Assembly (NCBI GenBank): GCA_030837965.1
Contig: JAUTXP010000062.1
Location: 1-64,000 of the forward strand
Direction of reading: 5' to 3'
DNA length: 64,000 bases
From: Acidimicrobiaceae bacterium
Lineage (GTDB): Bacteria; Actinomycetota; Acidimicrobiia; Acidimicrobiales; JAUTXP01
The translations under genes were made by a program, and so were the position numbers. Shown in pieces: positions 32,115-40,746 of this stretch (position 1 is the first letter of the stretch; each line of letters starts with the position of its first letter). The notes under the pieces are model-generated. The model was not told the DNA's origin. It was given only the letters and a program-made list of their open reading frames with translations, and did not search any database.

Positions 32115-35033
32115 TTGAAAATCAAACGTCTTATCCAGGGGCATCCGGGCGAGTTCGCCCTGACTGCGCTGTTCATCATCGCACTGCTCGGCGGCGTGGG
32201 ACTCAACTCGATCCTCGCCAACCAGCGATCGCTCTTCAACTACTACGGCGGCGGCGGCGAGCCGACCGCCCCGCTCAGCGTTGGAGCCACCGGCGGCGAC
32301 ACGGTCATCAACGTGACCTGGAACGCCCCGGCCAGCGAGGGCGCCAGCCCGGTCACCGGCTACACCGTCTGGGTGCGCCACAACGGCTCCGTCGTCACCA
32401 CTGACACGGTGTCGGGCAGCACCTTCGCCGATCAGATCACCGGCCTCACCAACGGCCTGTCCTACGACATCACCGTGGCCGCGATGAACGCGACGGGCGC
32501 AGGGCCAGAATCCTCGCCACCGGTCTCAGCGACCCCGTCCGGCAAGCCCGGCCAGCCCACCATCGACACGGTGACGCCAGGGAACCAGACGTTGAACGTC
32601 GCCTGGTCCCCGCCCGTGGACAACGGCGGCACGCCGCTCACGGGCTACCTCGTCGACGTCACCGAGCCGTCGGGCGTCCCCGCGGTGGCTGACCAGACCG
32701 TCGGTCCGAACACCACCACGGCAACCTTCTCCGGCCTGGTGAACGGCAAGTCCTACTCGTTCACGGTGACGGCCCAGAACGCCAACGGCGATGGGTCGCC
32801 CTCGGCTGCCGTGGCGGGCACGCCGTCCACCACGCCTGGCGCGCCCACCATCACCTCGGTGACGCCCGGCAACCAGTCGTTGGACGTGAACTGGACTGCC
32901 CCTGTCAGCGACGGCGGGTCGGCCCTCACCGGCTACTCGGTGGTCGCCACCCCGCAAGGCGGCGGCACCCCGGTGTCCGTGAACGTCGGCGGCGGCGTCA
33001 CCTCGACGACCATCAACGGCCTGACCAATGGCCAGCCCTACGACGTCACCGTCACGGCCAGCAACGCCAATGGGGCGGGACCGGACTCAGCGTCGGTCGC
33101 AGGCACCCCCTCGACCACGCCCGCAGCGCCCACCATCACCTCGGTGACTCCTGGCAACCACACCCTTGACGTGGTGTGGACGGCCCCCAGCGACACGGGC
33201 GGCTCGGCCATCACCGGCTACACGGTGACCGCTGTCCCGCAGGGTGGCGGCACCACGAAGACGAAGTCGGTGGGGGTCACGCTTTCGACCACGATCGACA
33301 CCCTGGTCAATGGCACGACCTATGACGTGACCGTCAAGGCCACCAACACCAATGGCAGCGGACCCGACTCGGCCGCAGTCGCCGGGACCCCGTCCACTGT
33401 GCCAGGGGCACCCACCCTCAACACGGTGACGCCCGGCAACCACACGCTGAACCTGGCCTGGACGGCGCCCAACAACGGCGGCTCTGCCCTCACCGGGTAC
33501 AAGCTGTCGGCCACGCCACAAGGCGGCGGCTCGGCCGTAACCGGCACGGCCGCAGGCGGCGCCACGACGGGCTCGATCGTCGGGCTGGTCAACGGCACCA
33601 CCTACGACGTGACCGTCACGGCCACTAACGCCAACGGCGACGGACCCGTCTCCAACGTGGTGTCGGGGACCCCGTCCACCGTGCCGGGCGCCCCCACCAT
33701 CACGTCGATGACTCCTGGCGATCAGGAGCTGACCGTGACGTGGAACCCGCCCGCTGACACCGGCGGGTCGCCCATCACCGGCTTCACCGTGACGGCCACG
33801 CCGCAAGGCGGCGGCGCAGCCGTCGATGCCACCCCGGCGCCTGGTGCGTCGGCCACGTCGGCCACCATCACGGGGTTGACCAATGGCGTCACCTACGACG
33901 TGACGGTCAAGGCCGTCAACGCCAACGGGCCTGGACCGGCCTCGGCGGCCGTGCCGGGCACCCCCAGCGCGACCACCACCGTTCCCGACCCGCCGGTGAT
34001 CAACGCGGCCACGCCGGGCGACGGCACGGCCACCATCGACTTCAGCGCACCCATCAACAACGGCGGCCTGCCCGTCGACTTCTACCGGGTCACTGCGACC
34101 CCGGTGGGCGGGGGTGCGCCGGTCGTGGGCAACAACGTGACGGGCAGCCCCTACACCTTGGGCGGCCTGACCAACGGCGTCGACTACGACGTGGTCGTCG
34201 AGGCCCATAACGCCAACGGCTTCAGCGCTCCGTCGGCCTCCCGTCGGGTCCGCCCGACCGGGGCAGCCCCAGTGGTGCCGGTGGTGCGGCCGGGGTACTG
34301 GCTGGGCGCGGCCGACGGCGGGCTGTTCGCCTTCGGGCAGCACGGCTTCTTCGGCTCCATGGTCAACCACTTCCTGGCCGGGAAGATCGTGGGCATCACG
34401 TCCACGCCTGACGGCCAGGGCTACTGGATGGTCGGCCAGGACGGAGGCGTGTTCGCCTTCGGCAACGCCGGCTATCACGGCGGTATGGGCGGCATCCACC
34501 TGAACTCCCCGATCGCGGGGATCGTGGGTGCACCGGACGGCCAGGGCTACTGGCTGGTCGGTGAGGACGGAGGCGTGTTCGCCTTCGGCTCGGCTCATTA
34601 CGCGGGGTCGATGGGCGGCGTGAAGCTCACCGGACGGGTGGTCGCCATCGTGGCCACGCCGGACGGCCAGGGCTACTGGCTGGTCGGTGAGGACGGCGGG
34701 GTGTTCGCCTTCGGCAACGCTCCCTTCCTTGGTTCGACGGGTGGCCTCGTGCTGGATGCGCCGATCATGGGCATCGCCCGCAACGCGGACTCCACCGGCT
34801 ACTGGCTGGCCAGCAAGAAGGGGGCCATCTACCGCTTCGGCACCGCCGGCTCCTTCGGGTCCACTGCGGGCGACCGGCTCAATGCCCCGATGACGGGTAT
34901 CAGGGCCACGCCTGACGGACAGGGCTACTGGCTGACGGGCGGCGACGGCGGCGTGTTCGCCTTTGGCGACGCCGAGTTCGCAGGGACCATGGCCAACAAG
35001 GCCTTGGCCGCTCCGGTCGTCGGCATCGCCTAA
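32115..35033 (+). CDS. surface protein: seven FN3 domains plus six GYW/DGG repeats
   Basis: 972 residues from TTG 32115, chosen for the G-run 4 bp upstream and the following basic and hydrophobic N-terminus (FALTALFIIALLGGVGL), which acts as signal or anchor. Seven fibronectin type III domains of about 95 residues follow, sharing PTITSVTPGN-x-TLDV-x-W-x-AP and LTNG-x-YDVTV-x-A-x-NANG. The last 260 residues are six repeats of about 46 residues built on GYWLVGEDGGVFAFG and (G)S-x-GG. These repeats recur in the glycoside hydrolase at 53640. No catalytic motif is seen. Probably a cell-surface or secreted adhesive/matrix protein. Confidence 0.82.
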   Translation: MKIKRLIQGHPGEFALTALFIIALLGGVGLNSILANQRSLFNYYGGGGEPTAPLSVGATGGDTVINVTWNAPASEGASPVTGYTVWVRHNGSVVTTDTVSGSTFADQITGLTNGLSYDITVAAMNATGAGPESSPPVSATPSGKPGQPTIDTVTPGNQTLNVAWSPPVDNGGTPLTGYLVDVTEPSGVPAVADQTVGPNTTTATFSGLVNGKSYSFTVTAQNANGDGSPSAAVAGTPSTTPGAPTITSVTPGNQSLDVNWTAPVSDGGSALTGYSVVATPQGGGTPVSVNVGGGVTSTTINGLTNGQPYDVTVTASNANGAGPDSASVAGTPSTTPAAPTITSVTPGNHTLDVVWTAPSDTGGSAITGYTVTAVPQGGGTTKTKSVGVTLSTTIDTLVNGTTYDVTVKATNTNGSGPDSAAVAGTPSTVPGAPTLNTVTPGNHTLNLAWTAPNNGGSALTGYKLSATPQGGGSAVTGTAAGGATTGSIVGLVNGTTYDVTVTATNANGDGPVSNVVSGTPSTVPGAPTITSMTPGDQELTVTWNPPADTGGSPITGFTVTATPQGGGAAVDATPAPGASATSATITGLTNGVTYDVTVKAVNANGPGPASAAVPGTPSATTTVPDPPVINAATPGDGTATIDFSAPINNGGLPVDFYRVTATPVGGGAPVVGNNVTGSPYTLGGLTNGVDYDVVVEAHNANGFSAPSASRRVRPTGAAPVVPVVRPGYWLGAADGGLFAFGQHGFFGSMVNHFLAGKIVGITSTPDGQGYWMVGQDGGVFAFGNAGYHGGMGGIHLNSPIAGIVGAPDGQGYWLVGEDGGVFAFGSAHYAGSMGGVKLTGRVVAIVATPDGQGYWLVGEDGGVFAFGNAPFLGSTGGLVLDAPIMGIARNADSTGYWLASKKGAIYRFGTAGSFGSTAGDRLNAPMTGIRATPDGQGYWLTGGDGGVFAFGDAEFAGTMANKALAAPVVGIA

Positions 35034-35069
35034 CCCGGACGCGCCTGGCGCGCCTCACGGCTTGTCGTT

Positions 35070-35112
35070 CTGGAGGACATGGCCTGCGGATTCCGCCGGC
35101 TATGTCCTCCAG
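35070..35112. terminator. 43-nt hairpin repeat, family B copy 4
   Basis: Arms CTGGAGGACAT and ATGTCCTCCAG with inner TGCGG/CCGC stem, close to copy 1. It lies between the convergent stops of the FN3 protein and acyl-CoA synthetase genes. Confidence 0.8.
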
Positions 35113-35178
35113 TTCGCGTCTCGGCTGCGGTCCGGCGGGGTGCTCTGGCGGGCTGCGGGCTGGCGGCGGTCCGGGGCC

Positions 35179-36789
35179 TCAGCGCAGTTCGCGCTTGAGG
35201 ATCTTGCCGCTGGCATTGCGGGGCAGCTCGTCCAAGAAGACCACCTCACGGGGCACCTTGTAGCGGGCCAGGTGCTCCTTGACGTGGCCCTTGACCGCGG
35301 CCTCGGTGAGCTTGGCCCCTGGGCAGGCGACGACGAAGGCCTTGAGCCGTTGGCCGAACTCGTCATCGGCCACCCCGACCACGGCCACGTCGGCCACGTC
35401 GGTATGCCGGGCCAGCAGGTCCTCGACCTCGGACGGGAACACGTTCTCGCCGCCCGACACGATCATGTCGTCGTCGCGGCCCTCGACGAACAACAGGCCG
35501 TCGTCGTCGAAGTGGCCCATGTCGCCCACGGACATGAGCCCGTCGACCATGGCCTTGTTCCCGCCGCCCGTATAGCCCTCGAACAACAGCTCGTTGCCCA
35601 CGAAGATGCGGCCCGTCCGCCCCGCGGGCACTGGCTTGCCCTCGTCATCGAGGATGCGGACCGTGGTGCCCGTGGGCGGCCGCCCCGCCGTGCCCGGGGC
35701 CTGGCGAAGTTCCGCCGGAGTGGCGATGGAGGCCCACGCCACCTCGGTCGAGCCATAGAGGTTGTAGAGGTTGTCGCCGAAGGCGTCCATCCAGCGCACC
35801 GCCAACTCGCCGGTCAGGGCCGAGCCGCTGGCGGCCACGACCTTGAGGGAGGACGTGTCGTACCGGGCCCGGGTCTCCTCGGGCAGGGCCAGCATCCGTT
35901 GCAGCATGACGGGCACGACGGCCAGCGCGCTGGCCCGGTGGGTGGCGACGGCCCGCAGCGTCTGCTCGGGGTCGAAGCGCCGCTGCAACACGACGGTGGA
36001 CGACAGGGCCATGCCGATGGTGAGGTGGGCCAGCCCCCACGCGTGGAACGTGGGCGCGGCGATCACCGTGGTCTGCCGGGCCCGCAGCGGAATGCGTGAG
36101 AACAGGGCGACGGCCGAGTCGAGTGATCGGGGCGTGCCCCGCGCTGCGCCTTTGGGTGCGCCGGTGGTCCCCGACGTGAGGATCACAACCCGCCCCGGCG
36201 ATGCGGGCGGCTCCAGGTCGGTGTTGGGATGGTCGGCCACCAGTTGGTCGATGGTCGGCACCGGGGTGTCGCCTTCGCGCCAGGCCACCACGCAGACGCG
36301 GCTTTCGGTCGCGCCCGACACCACGTCGGCGAACTCGCTGTCGTAGACGATGGCGACTGCGCCTTCGCGGTCCAACACGTCGCACGTCTGCGGACCCGAG
36401 AACCCGGTGTTGAGGTACAGCACGTGGGCGCCCAGCTTGGACGCGGCGACGGTCGCCTCCACGAAGCCGCGGTGGTTGCGGCACAGCACGCCCACGCCGT
36501 CGCCTGCCTGCACGCCCAAGGCCCGCAGTCCGTGGGCCAGGGCGTTGGTGCGCTGGTGGACCTGGCTGAAGGTGAGGGCGCCCAAGTCGTCGATGAGGGC
36601 GACCTCGTCCGGATAGCGCACGGCCGACGCCACGTAGCCGCCCGCGGCCGTCGGACCCCACTTGGCCATGGCCCGCACCGAGCTGACCAGGCGGTCGGGT
36701 CGTCCCGCGTGCAGCACACCGGTGTCGACCAAGACCTTCAGCGCCCCCAATTGGCGGGGGACGGTGCTCAACCTGCCCAACAGGTCCAT
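35179..36789 (-). CDS. acyl-CoA synthetase (AMP-forming, class I)
   Basis: 536 residues from ATG 36789 behind TGAGGAGCGC. The ANL superfamily motifs are clear: the P-loop VVILTSGTTGAPKGAARGTPR, FHAWGLAHL, NLYGSTEVAWAS (A5), the hinge region VEGRDDDMIVSGGENVFPSE (A7-A8), and the final PRNASGKILKREL with the catalytic Lys. It activates a fatty acid or related carboxylate as CoA thioester. It follows the MBL hydrolase gene by 7 bp, so the two form an operon. Confidence 0.9.
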   Translation of the reverse strand: MDLLGRLSTVPRQLGALKVLVDTGVLHAGRPDRLVSSVRAMAKWGPTAAGGYVASAVRYPDEVALIDDLGALTFSQVHQRTNALAHGLRALGVQAGDGVGVLCRNHRGFVEATVAASKLGAHVLYLNTGFSGPQTCDVLDREGAVAIVYDSEFADVVSGATESRVCVVAWREGDTPVPTIDQLVADHPNTDLEPPASPGRVVILTSGTTGAPKGAARGTPRSLDSAVALFSRIPLRARQTTVIAAPTFHAWGLAHLTIGMALSSTVVLQRRFDPEQTLRAVATHRASALAVVPVMLQRMLALPEETRARYDTSSLKVVAASGSALTGELAVRWMDAFGDNLYNLYGSTEVAWASIATPAELRQAPGTAGRPPTGTTVRILDDEGKPVPAGRTGRIFVGNELLFEGYTGGGNKAMVDGLMSVGDMGHFDDDGLLFVEGRDDDMIVSGGENVFPSEVEDLLARHTDVADVAVVGVADDEFGQRLKAFVVACPGAKLTEAAVKGHVKEHLARYKVPREVVFLDELPRNASGKILKRELR

Positions 36790-36796
36790 GCGCTCC

Positions 36797-38116
36797 TCAG
36801 TTCTCGGTTCCGCCCGCGGCCGCCGTCTTGTCCAGGGACTCGGATGCGGCCCAGCCGAAGATGCCCTTCGACATGGTCGAGCGTTCCACGCGGGCACGCG
36901 TGCCGAACACCGCGGCACGGACCCGATGCACGCCCTCGTCGTCGGGCGCGGCCAGTGCGGCCCACTCAGCCAAATGGCCTGCTAGCCGCAGCGCGCCCTC
37001 GTTGTTGTCGGTGCCGTCGTCGGTGCCGTCGTCGGCTCCGGCGGCCAGCGCTTCGGCCCTGGCCGCCAACACTGAAGCCCCGCCCGCCAGGTCGGCCACC
37101 TCCCGGGCCAGAGCCGCGTCGGGCGCGGGCTTGAGGGTGGCCGGATTGCCGTCGTACCAACCGCCGTAGAGCCGCCAGATGTTGCGGACCACGAACTCGG
37201 GCTCGTCGTAGATCGGCCGCAGATAGGGCCGGGCCAGCAGGTGAGCGGGCGCCCGCACGGTGTGCACGATGTCGTCCAGCCTGGCCCCCTCGTTCATCAA
37301 GGCCAAGGTCTGGTCGTGGAGCGACTCGAGCAGCTCGGCCGTGTCGGTCAACGCGGCCCGCACGCGGTCGGCACCGACAACAGGGAAGCCGTGGCCGGGC
37401 AGCAGCAGGTCCGCGTCCAACGCCGTCATCTGTCTGAGGGCGACGGCCCACTCCAACGGATAGCGCTGCACCTTCTGCGGATTGCCCGCGTTGGGCGAGG
37501 CCCAGATGAACAGGTCGCCGCAGCACAGCGTCTTGGCGTCGGGCACCCACGTCCACGTGTGGTCGTCGGTCTCGCCCTTGGCATGGTGCAGCTCGAAGCG
37601 TCGGCCGCCCACGTCGAGATCGAGCCGGTGGTCATACGTCTGGTCGGGATAGCGGTAGTCGACGGGCCAGCGCAGGTTGGGCGCCTGGAACTGGCGCTGG
37701 TTGATGATGCCGTTGTATCCGGCCGTCTTGATGTACCGGTCGAACCGGTCGGGCAGCGCGGCGTGGGCCACGACCTTGGGCTGGGCCCAGCCCTGTGATG
37801 CGGACTCCTCCTCGAACACGGGGACGCCGAAGACGTGGTCGATGTGGCCGTGCGAGTACACGGCGGTGTCGAGCCGCTTGGCCGACCAGCGCCGCACTTC
37901 GCCGTGCACGGCTCGAGCCAGAAAGAGGCTCCCGGTGTCGATCAGGACCAGTCCCACGGCCGTATCGAAGGCGGAGACGTTGGCGAAAGACGGGACGAAT
38001 GCCGCTCCTTGGCCCACTTCGACCAGGCCGCCCATGGCCCCTACGGGATGGTGGTCCTCGATGTCGAGGTCGCCCCGCCAGAGCCGATCGGCCAGGTCCA
38101 GGACGTCCTCACCCAT
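36797..38116 (-). CDS. metallo-beta-lactamase fold hydrolase, alkylsulfatase-like
   Basis: 439 residues from ATG 38116; two in-frame GTG codons just upstream are alternatives. The dinuclear zinc motif VYSHGHIDHVFG (HxHxDH), ELHHAKGETDDHTW and LLPGHGFPVVG are present. The region EPEFVVRNIWRLYGGWYDGNP plus the following helices matches the dimerisation domain of SDS-hydrolase/BDS1-like alkyl sulfatases. A short DDGT tandem expansion (near 37010-37035) lies in a linker. It may hydrolyse alkyl sulfate or thioester substrates, feeding the downstream acyl-CoA synthetase. A TetR gene is divergent. Confidence 0.82.
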   Translation of the reverse strand: MGEDVLDLADRLWRGDLDIEDHHPVGAMGGLVEVGQGAAFVPSFANVSAFDTAVGLVLIDTGSLFLARAVHGEVRRWSAKRLDTAVYSHGHIDHVFGVPVFEEESASQGWAQPKVVAHAALPDRFDRYIKTAGYNGIINQRQFQAPNLRWPVDYRYPDQTYDHRLDLDVGGRRFELHHAKGETDDHTWTWVPDAKTLCCGDLFIWASPNAGNPQKVQRYPLEWAVALRQMTALDADLLLPGHGFPVVGADRVRAALTDTAELLESLHDQTLALMNEGARLDDIVHTVRAPAHLLARPYLRPIYDEPEFVVRNIWRLYGGWYDGNPATLKPAPDAALAREVADLAGGASVLAARAEALAAGADDGTDDGTDNNEGALRLAGHLAEWAALAAPDDEGVHRVRAAVFGTRARVERSTMSKGIFGWAASESLDKTAAAGGTEN

Positions 38117-38147
38117 CACCACCGAGCCTCCCTCGGGCGGGTCGCCC

Positions 38148-38153
38148 TAGCAT
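38148..38153 (+). promoter_or_regulatory. -10 box for leaderless tetR transcript
   Basis: TAGCAT lies 7 bp before GTG 38161 in a 44-bp divergent gap with no Shine-Dalgarno site, so the TetR mRNA is probably leaderless. Confidence 0.5.
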
Positions 38154-38160
38154 TCGCGGC

Positions 38161-38799
38161 GTGGCAGTAGACCCTAGTGCCATCGACGGCCGCTCGGCCC
38201 GGGCTCTGCGAACGCGTGAGGCGATCGTGGATGCCCTGCTGAGTCTCATCGCCGACGGTGAGTTGAAGCCCCCCGCGCCGCGGATCGCGCAGCGCGCGGG
38301 CGTGTCGCTGCGCTCCATCTATCAGCACTTCGAGGACCTCGAGGCGCTCTTCGCCGCGGCCCACGCCCGCTACACCCGACACCTCTTGACCTTGATCGAC
38401 GAGGTGCCCGACGACGGCCCGGTCGAGGAGCGCCTGGATGCGTTCGTGGCCCAGCGGGCCCAGGTGATGGAGGAGGTCACGCCCGCCCGGCGGGCCGCGT
38501 TGTTGCAGGAGCCGTTCTCGCAGCAACTGCGCGACGGCAGGGACCGCATCTACGACATCGCCACCGCCGAGGTGGCCCGCGTCTTCCGGCTGGAACTGGA
38601 GGCCGCCGCGTCCGAGGGCTCGGTCAAGGGCTCGGTCGAAGGCTCGGCTGCCAGCGCCCGCTCTGATCTCCTCGCCGCTCTCAGCATGGCCGCCAGTTGG
38701 GAGGCGTGGGACCACCTGCGGCTCGGGGGTCTTGACACCGAAGGCGCACAACGGGTCATGCGCTTGGCGCTGGCCGCACTCCTAGGAGCACGCCGTTGA
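38161..38799 (+). CDS. TetR/AcrR family regulator
   Basis: 212 residues from GTG 38161. The N-terminal helix-turn-helix (ALRTREAIVDALLSL, PAPRIAQRAGVSLRSIYQHFEDLEALFAA) is standard. The C-terminal ligand-binding part contains a low-complexity GSVKGSVEGSAAS insertion. It is divergent from the MBL hydrolase/acyl-CoA synthetase pair and overlaps the LLM oxidoreductase gene by 4 bp, so it probably controls one or both. Confidence 0.88.
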   Translation: MAVDPSAIDGRSARALRTREAIVDALLSLIADGELKPPAPRIAQRAGVSLRSIYQHFEDLEALFAAAHARYTRHLLTLIDEVPDDGPVEERLDAFVAQRAQVMEEVTPARRAALLQEPFSQQLRDGRDRIYDIATAEVARVFRLELEAAASEGSVKGSVEGSAASARSDLLAALSMAASWEAWDHLRLGGLDTEGAQRVMRLALAALLGARR

Positions 38800-39662
38800 A
38801 ATTCGGGATCATCTTCGCCAACACCGGCCCCGCGGCCGTGGACTTCGAGTACGCGGCCGAGCTGGCTCGGCTGGCCGAGGAGAACGGCTTCGAGTCGTTG
38901 TGGACGGTCGAGCACGTGGTGGTGCCCGCGGCCTACGAGTCGCAGTACCCGTACGCCAAGGACGGGCGCATGCCCGGCGGCGAGGACGTGCCCATCCCCG
39001 ACCCGTTGGTCTGGCTCTCGTTCGTGGCCGCGGCCACGACGCGCATCAAGTTGGCGACCGGCATCCTCATCCTCCCGCAGCGCAACCCGGTCGTGTTGGC
39101 CAAAGAGGTGGCCACCCTCGACGTGCTGTCGGGCGGACGGGCTGTGCTCGGGGTGGGGGTGGGCTGGCTGAAGGAGGAGTTCGACGCGCTGGGCGTGCCC
39201 TTCAGCGAGCGGGGCGCCCGCACCGACGAGGCCATCGAGGTATTGCGGATGCTGTGGCGCGACGCCGAGCCCTCGTTCGCCGGGCGCTTCACCGGCTTCG
39301 AGCGGGCCAAGTCGTTCCCCAAGCCCGCGCAGTCGGGCGGCCCGCCCATCGTCGTCGGCGGCCACACTCCGGCCGCGGCCCGTCGAGCCGGGCGGCTGGG
39401 CGACGGCTTCTTCCCGGGCCGGGGCAAGCTCACTGAGTTGGGGCCGCTGCTCGACGAGATGCGCCGCGCCGCGACCGAGGCCGGACGCGACGCCGACGCC
39501 ATCGAGGTCACCGCGGGCGGGGCCATGGACGTCGAGGGCGTGAAGCCCTATGCCGACTTGGGCGTGTCCCGCATGGTCATCCCGCCGCTGGGCTACGACC
39601 TGGGCACGCTGCGCGAGCAGCTTCCCCGCTTCGCCGAGTCGGTCATCTCCAAACTGGGCTGA
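38796..39662 (+). CDS. LLM-class (F420-type) oxidoreductase
   Basis: 288 residues from TTG 38796, overlapping the tetR stop (TTGA), with AGGAG 8 bp upstream. The bacterial luciferase fold is indicated by ESLWTVEHVVVP, TGILILPQRNPVVLAKEVATLDVLSGGR, GVGVGWLKEEFDALGVPF and PPIVVGGHTPAAARRAGRLGDGF. The subgroup is typical of F420-dependent enzymes of actinobacteria. Substrate is unknown. Confidence 0.9.
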   Translation: MKFGIIFANTGPAAVDFEYAAELARLAEENGFESLWTVEHVVVPAAYESQYPYAKDGRMPGGEDVPIPDPLVWLSFVAAATTRIKLATGILILPQRNPVVLAKEVATLDVLSGGRAVLGVGVGWLKEEFDALGVPFSERGARTDEAIEVLRMLWRDAEPSFAGRFTGFERAKSFPKPAQSGGPPIVVGGHTPAAARRAGRLGDGFFPGRGKLTELGPLLDEMRRAATEAGRDADAIEVTAGGAMDVEGVKPYADLGVSRMVIPPLGYDLGTLREQLPRFAESVISKLG

Positions 39663-39704
39663 CATTGCCGGAATGAGTGGGCGGCAGCGCCTGGCGTGAC
39701 TGAG

Positions 39705-39730
39705 GTTTGCCGGGCGCGAGCGGCGGGGAC
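39705..39730 (+). promoter_or_regulatory. SigF/SigB-like promoter, copy 2
   Basis: GTTT (39705-39708), 16-bp spacer, GGGGAC (39725-39730), then exactly 10 bp to ATG 39741. The flanking bases GAGGTTTGCC are also shared with copy 1 at 25449. Confidence 0.6.
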
Positions 39731-39740
39731 GAAGCCCCAC

Positions 39741-39827
39741 ATGCTGACCATCCTGTTGATCGTCCTCCTGGTTGTCCTGCTCTTTGGCGGCGGCGGGTAT
39801 TACGCCCGGGGCCGGCGCCGGCTGTAG
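39741..39827 (+). CDS. 28-residue DUF3309-like membrane peptide
   Basis: ATG 39741 to TAG 39827. A hydrophobic helix (MLTILLIVLLVVLLF) is followed by GGGGYY and a basic RGRRRL tail. This fits tiny DUF3309-like proteins. The start is supported by the promoter-like element shared with the gene at 25485. There is no ribosome-binding site, consistent with a leaderless mRNA. A strong hairpin at 39867 follows. Confidence 0.62.
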   Translation: MLTILLIVLLVVLLFGGGGYYARGRRRL

Positions 39828-39866
39828 CAGCCCCCCAGTTCCAACCGTTTTGCCCTCCGGGCGGTC

Positions 39867-39901
39867 GGGGGCGCAACATCGTCCTCCCGTGTTGCGCCCC
39901 C
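39867..39901. terminator. 12-bp-stem hairpin overlapping lipoprotein start
   Basis: GGGGGCGCAACA (39867-39878) pairs perfectly with TGTTGCGCCCCC (39890-39901) across an 11-nt loop. It lies 40 bp after the small peptide stop and covers the GTG/TTG start region of the next gene. It may terminate the peptide transcript, limit translation of the lipoprotein, or both. Confidence 0.6.
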
Positions 39902-40443
39902 GCCGCCGGATTCCTTTTCTGGCTTCCGTGGCCGCCATGGCTGTGCTGGTCATGATGAGTGCCGGATGCAGCAGGAGCCCGGCTCCCGCATCCGCCCCGC
40001 CCACGACGGTTGCCACTTCGGCGTCGACCCAGCCCAGCACCTCGGTGCCCGCAGGCGGAACGACCCGCTTCACCCTTGGCCCGTGCCAGCCCGTGCCTCC
40101 CCCCGCCGCGCCGGCCGCGTGGATCCCGTCGGATCTGCCCTTGCCGCCGGGCACGTTCACGGTGCAGGACTTCACCCCGCAGGGCTCGCCTTCAGGGACG
40201 TACCAAGCCATCCTGGCCGTGCCCAACCGCCTGGCCGACTTCGTGCGTTACGTGGCCGCCCAGTGGCACGACGCCGGATGGGCCCAGGGCCGGGGCGAGG
40301 CCGAGCAGGGCGAGGCCGAGAACACCTACTCCCGACTGGCCGCCGCAGGCGGCGGCTCCGGCCGCCAAGGCGGCGCCTGGCGCGCCCGCGAGGCCTACTG
40401 CGACAAAGGCACCGTCGAACTCCTCCTGATCCTCAAGAAGTAA
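39889..40443 (+). CDS. hypothetical lipoprotein
   Basis: 184 residues from GTG 39889 (TTG 39892 is an alternative). The N-terminus has an Arg-rich n-region, then ASVAAMAVLVMMSAGC, a lipobox. A Ser/Thr/Pro-rich linker precedes a globular domain of about 110 residues with PSDLPLPPGTFTVQDF and FVRYVAAQWHDAGW. I do not recognise the family. The start codon is buried in a 12-bp hairpin, so translation may be low or conditional. Confidence 0.68.
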   Translation: MLRPRRRIPFLASVAAMAVLVMMSAGCSRSPAPASAPPTTVATSASTQPSTSVPAGGTTRFTLGPCQPVPPPAAPAAWIPSDLPLPPGTFTVQDFTPQGSPSGTYQAILAVPNRLADFVRYVAAQWHDAGWAQGRGEAEQGEAENTYSRLAAAGGGSGRQGGAWRAREAYCDKGTVELLLILKK

Positions 40444-40512
40444 CCCGCCGGTGGTCCCTTGCGACCACCGCCTCCTCGCCGTCCCCGCCCTCACCTCGCG
40501 CCCCCTCCGCTT

Positions 40513-40555
40513 CTGGGCACCTTTTCTTGTCCCTGGGCGAAGAAAAGGTGCCCAG
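40513..40555. terminator. long perfect hairpin after tRNA-Lys
   Basis: CTGGGCACCTTTTCTT pairs with AAGAAAAGGTGCCCAG around a short loop. It lies 42 bp downstream of the minus-strand tRNA-Lys 3' end and 69 bp after the lipoprotein stop, so it can end both transcripts. The arms differ from families A and B. The gap 40444-40746 otherwise holds only the tRNA and the -10 box at 40735. Confidence 0.7.
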
Positions 40556-40596
40556 AACGAGAAACCCCCCGGCGCGCGAGGACGGGCGGGGGGGAG

Positions 40597-40668
40597 TAGG
40601 GGCGGGGAGGATCGAACTCCCGACGCGCAGATTAAAAGTCTGCCGGTCTACCACTGACCTACGCCCCT
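40597..40668 (-). tRNA. tRNA-Lys (TTT)
   Basis: 72 nt on the minus strand. Acceptor AGGGGCG pairs with CGCCCCT, anticodon loop CTTTTAA on a GCAGA/TCTGC stem gives anticodon TTT, T-arm GGGAG/CTCCC encloses TTCGATC, and the discriminator is A. CCA is not encoded. Confidence 0.95.
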
Positions 40669-40734
40669 GACCCGGTGCAGGTTAGGTGCGCGCCACCGCC
40701 GTTCTGCTCGAATCAGCGGGCTGGACGCCACCGC

Positions 40735-40740
40735 TAGAGT
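40735..40740 (+). promoter_or_regulatory. -10 box for leaderless dksA-like gene
   Basis: TAGAGT lies 6 bp before ATG 40747. No Shine-Dalgarno sequence is present, so the transcript probably begins at the start codon. Confidence 0.5.
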
Positions 40741-40746
40741 CGGCCC

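Noticed and set aside
32115-34300. Repeat-rich DNA as a CRISPR array
   Set aside because: The repeats are about 285-bp coding units of FN3 domains with divergent third positions, not short identical repeats with spacers.
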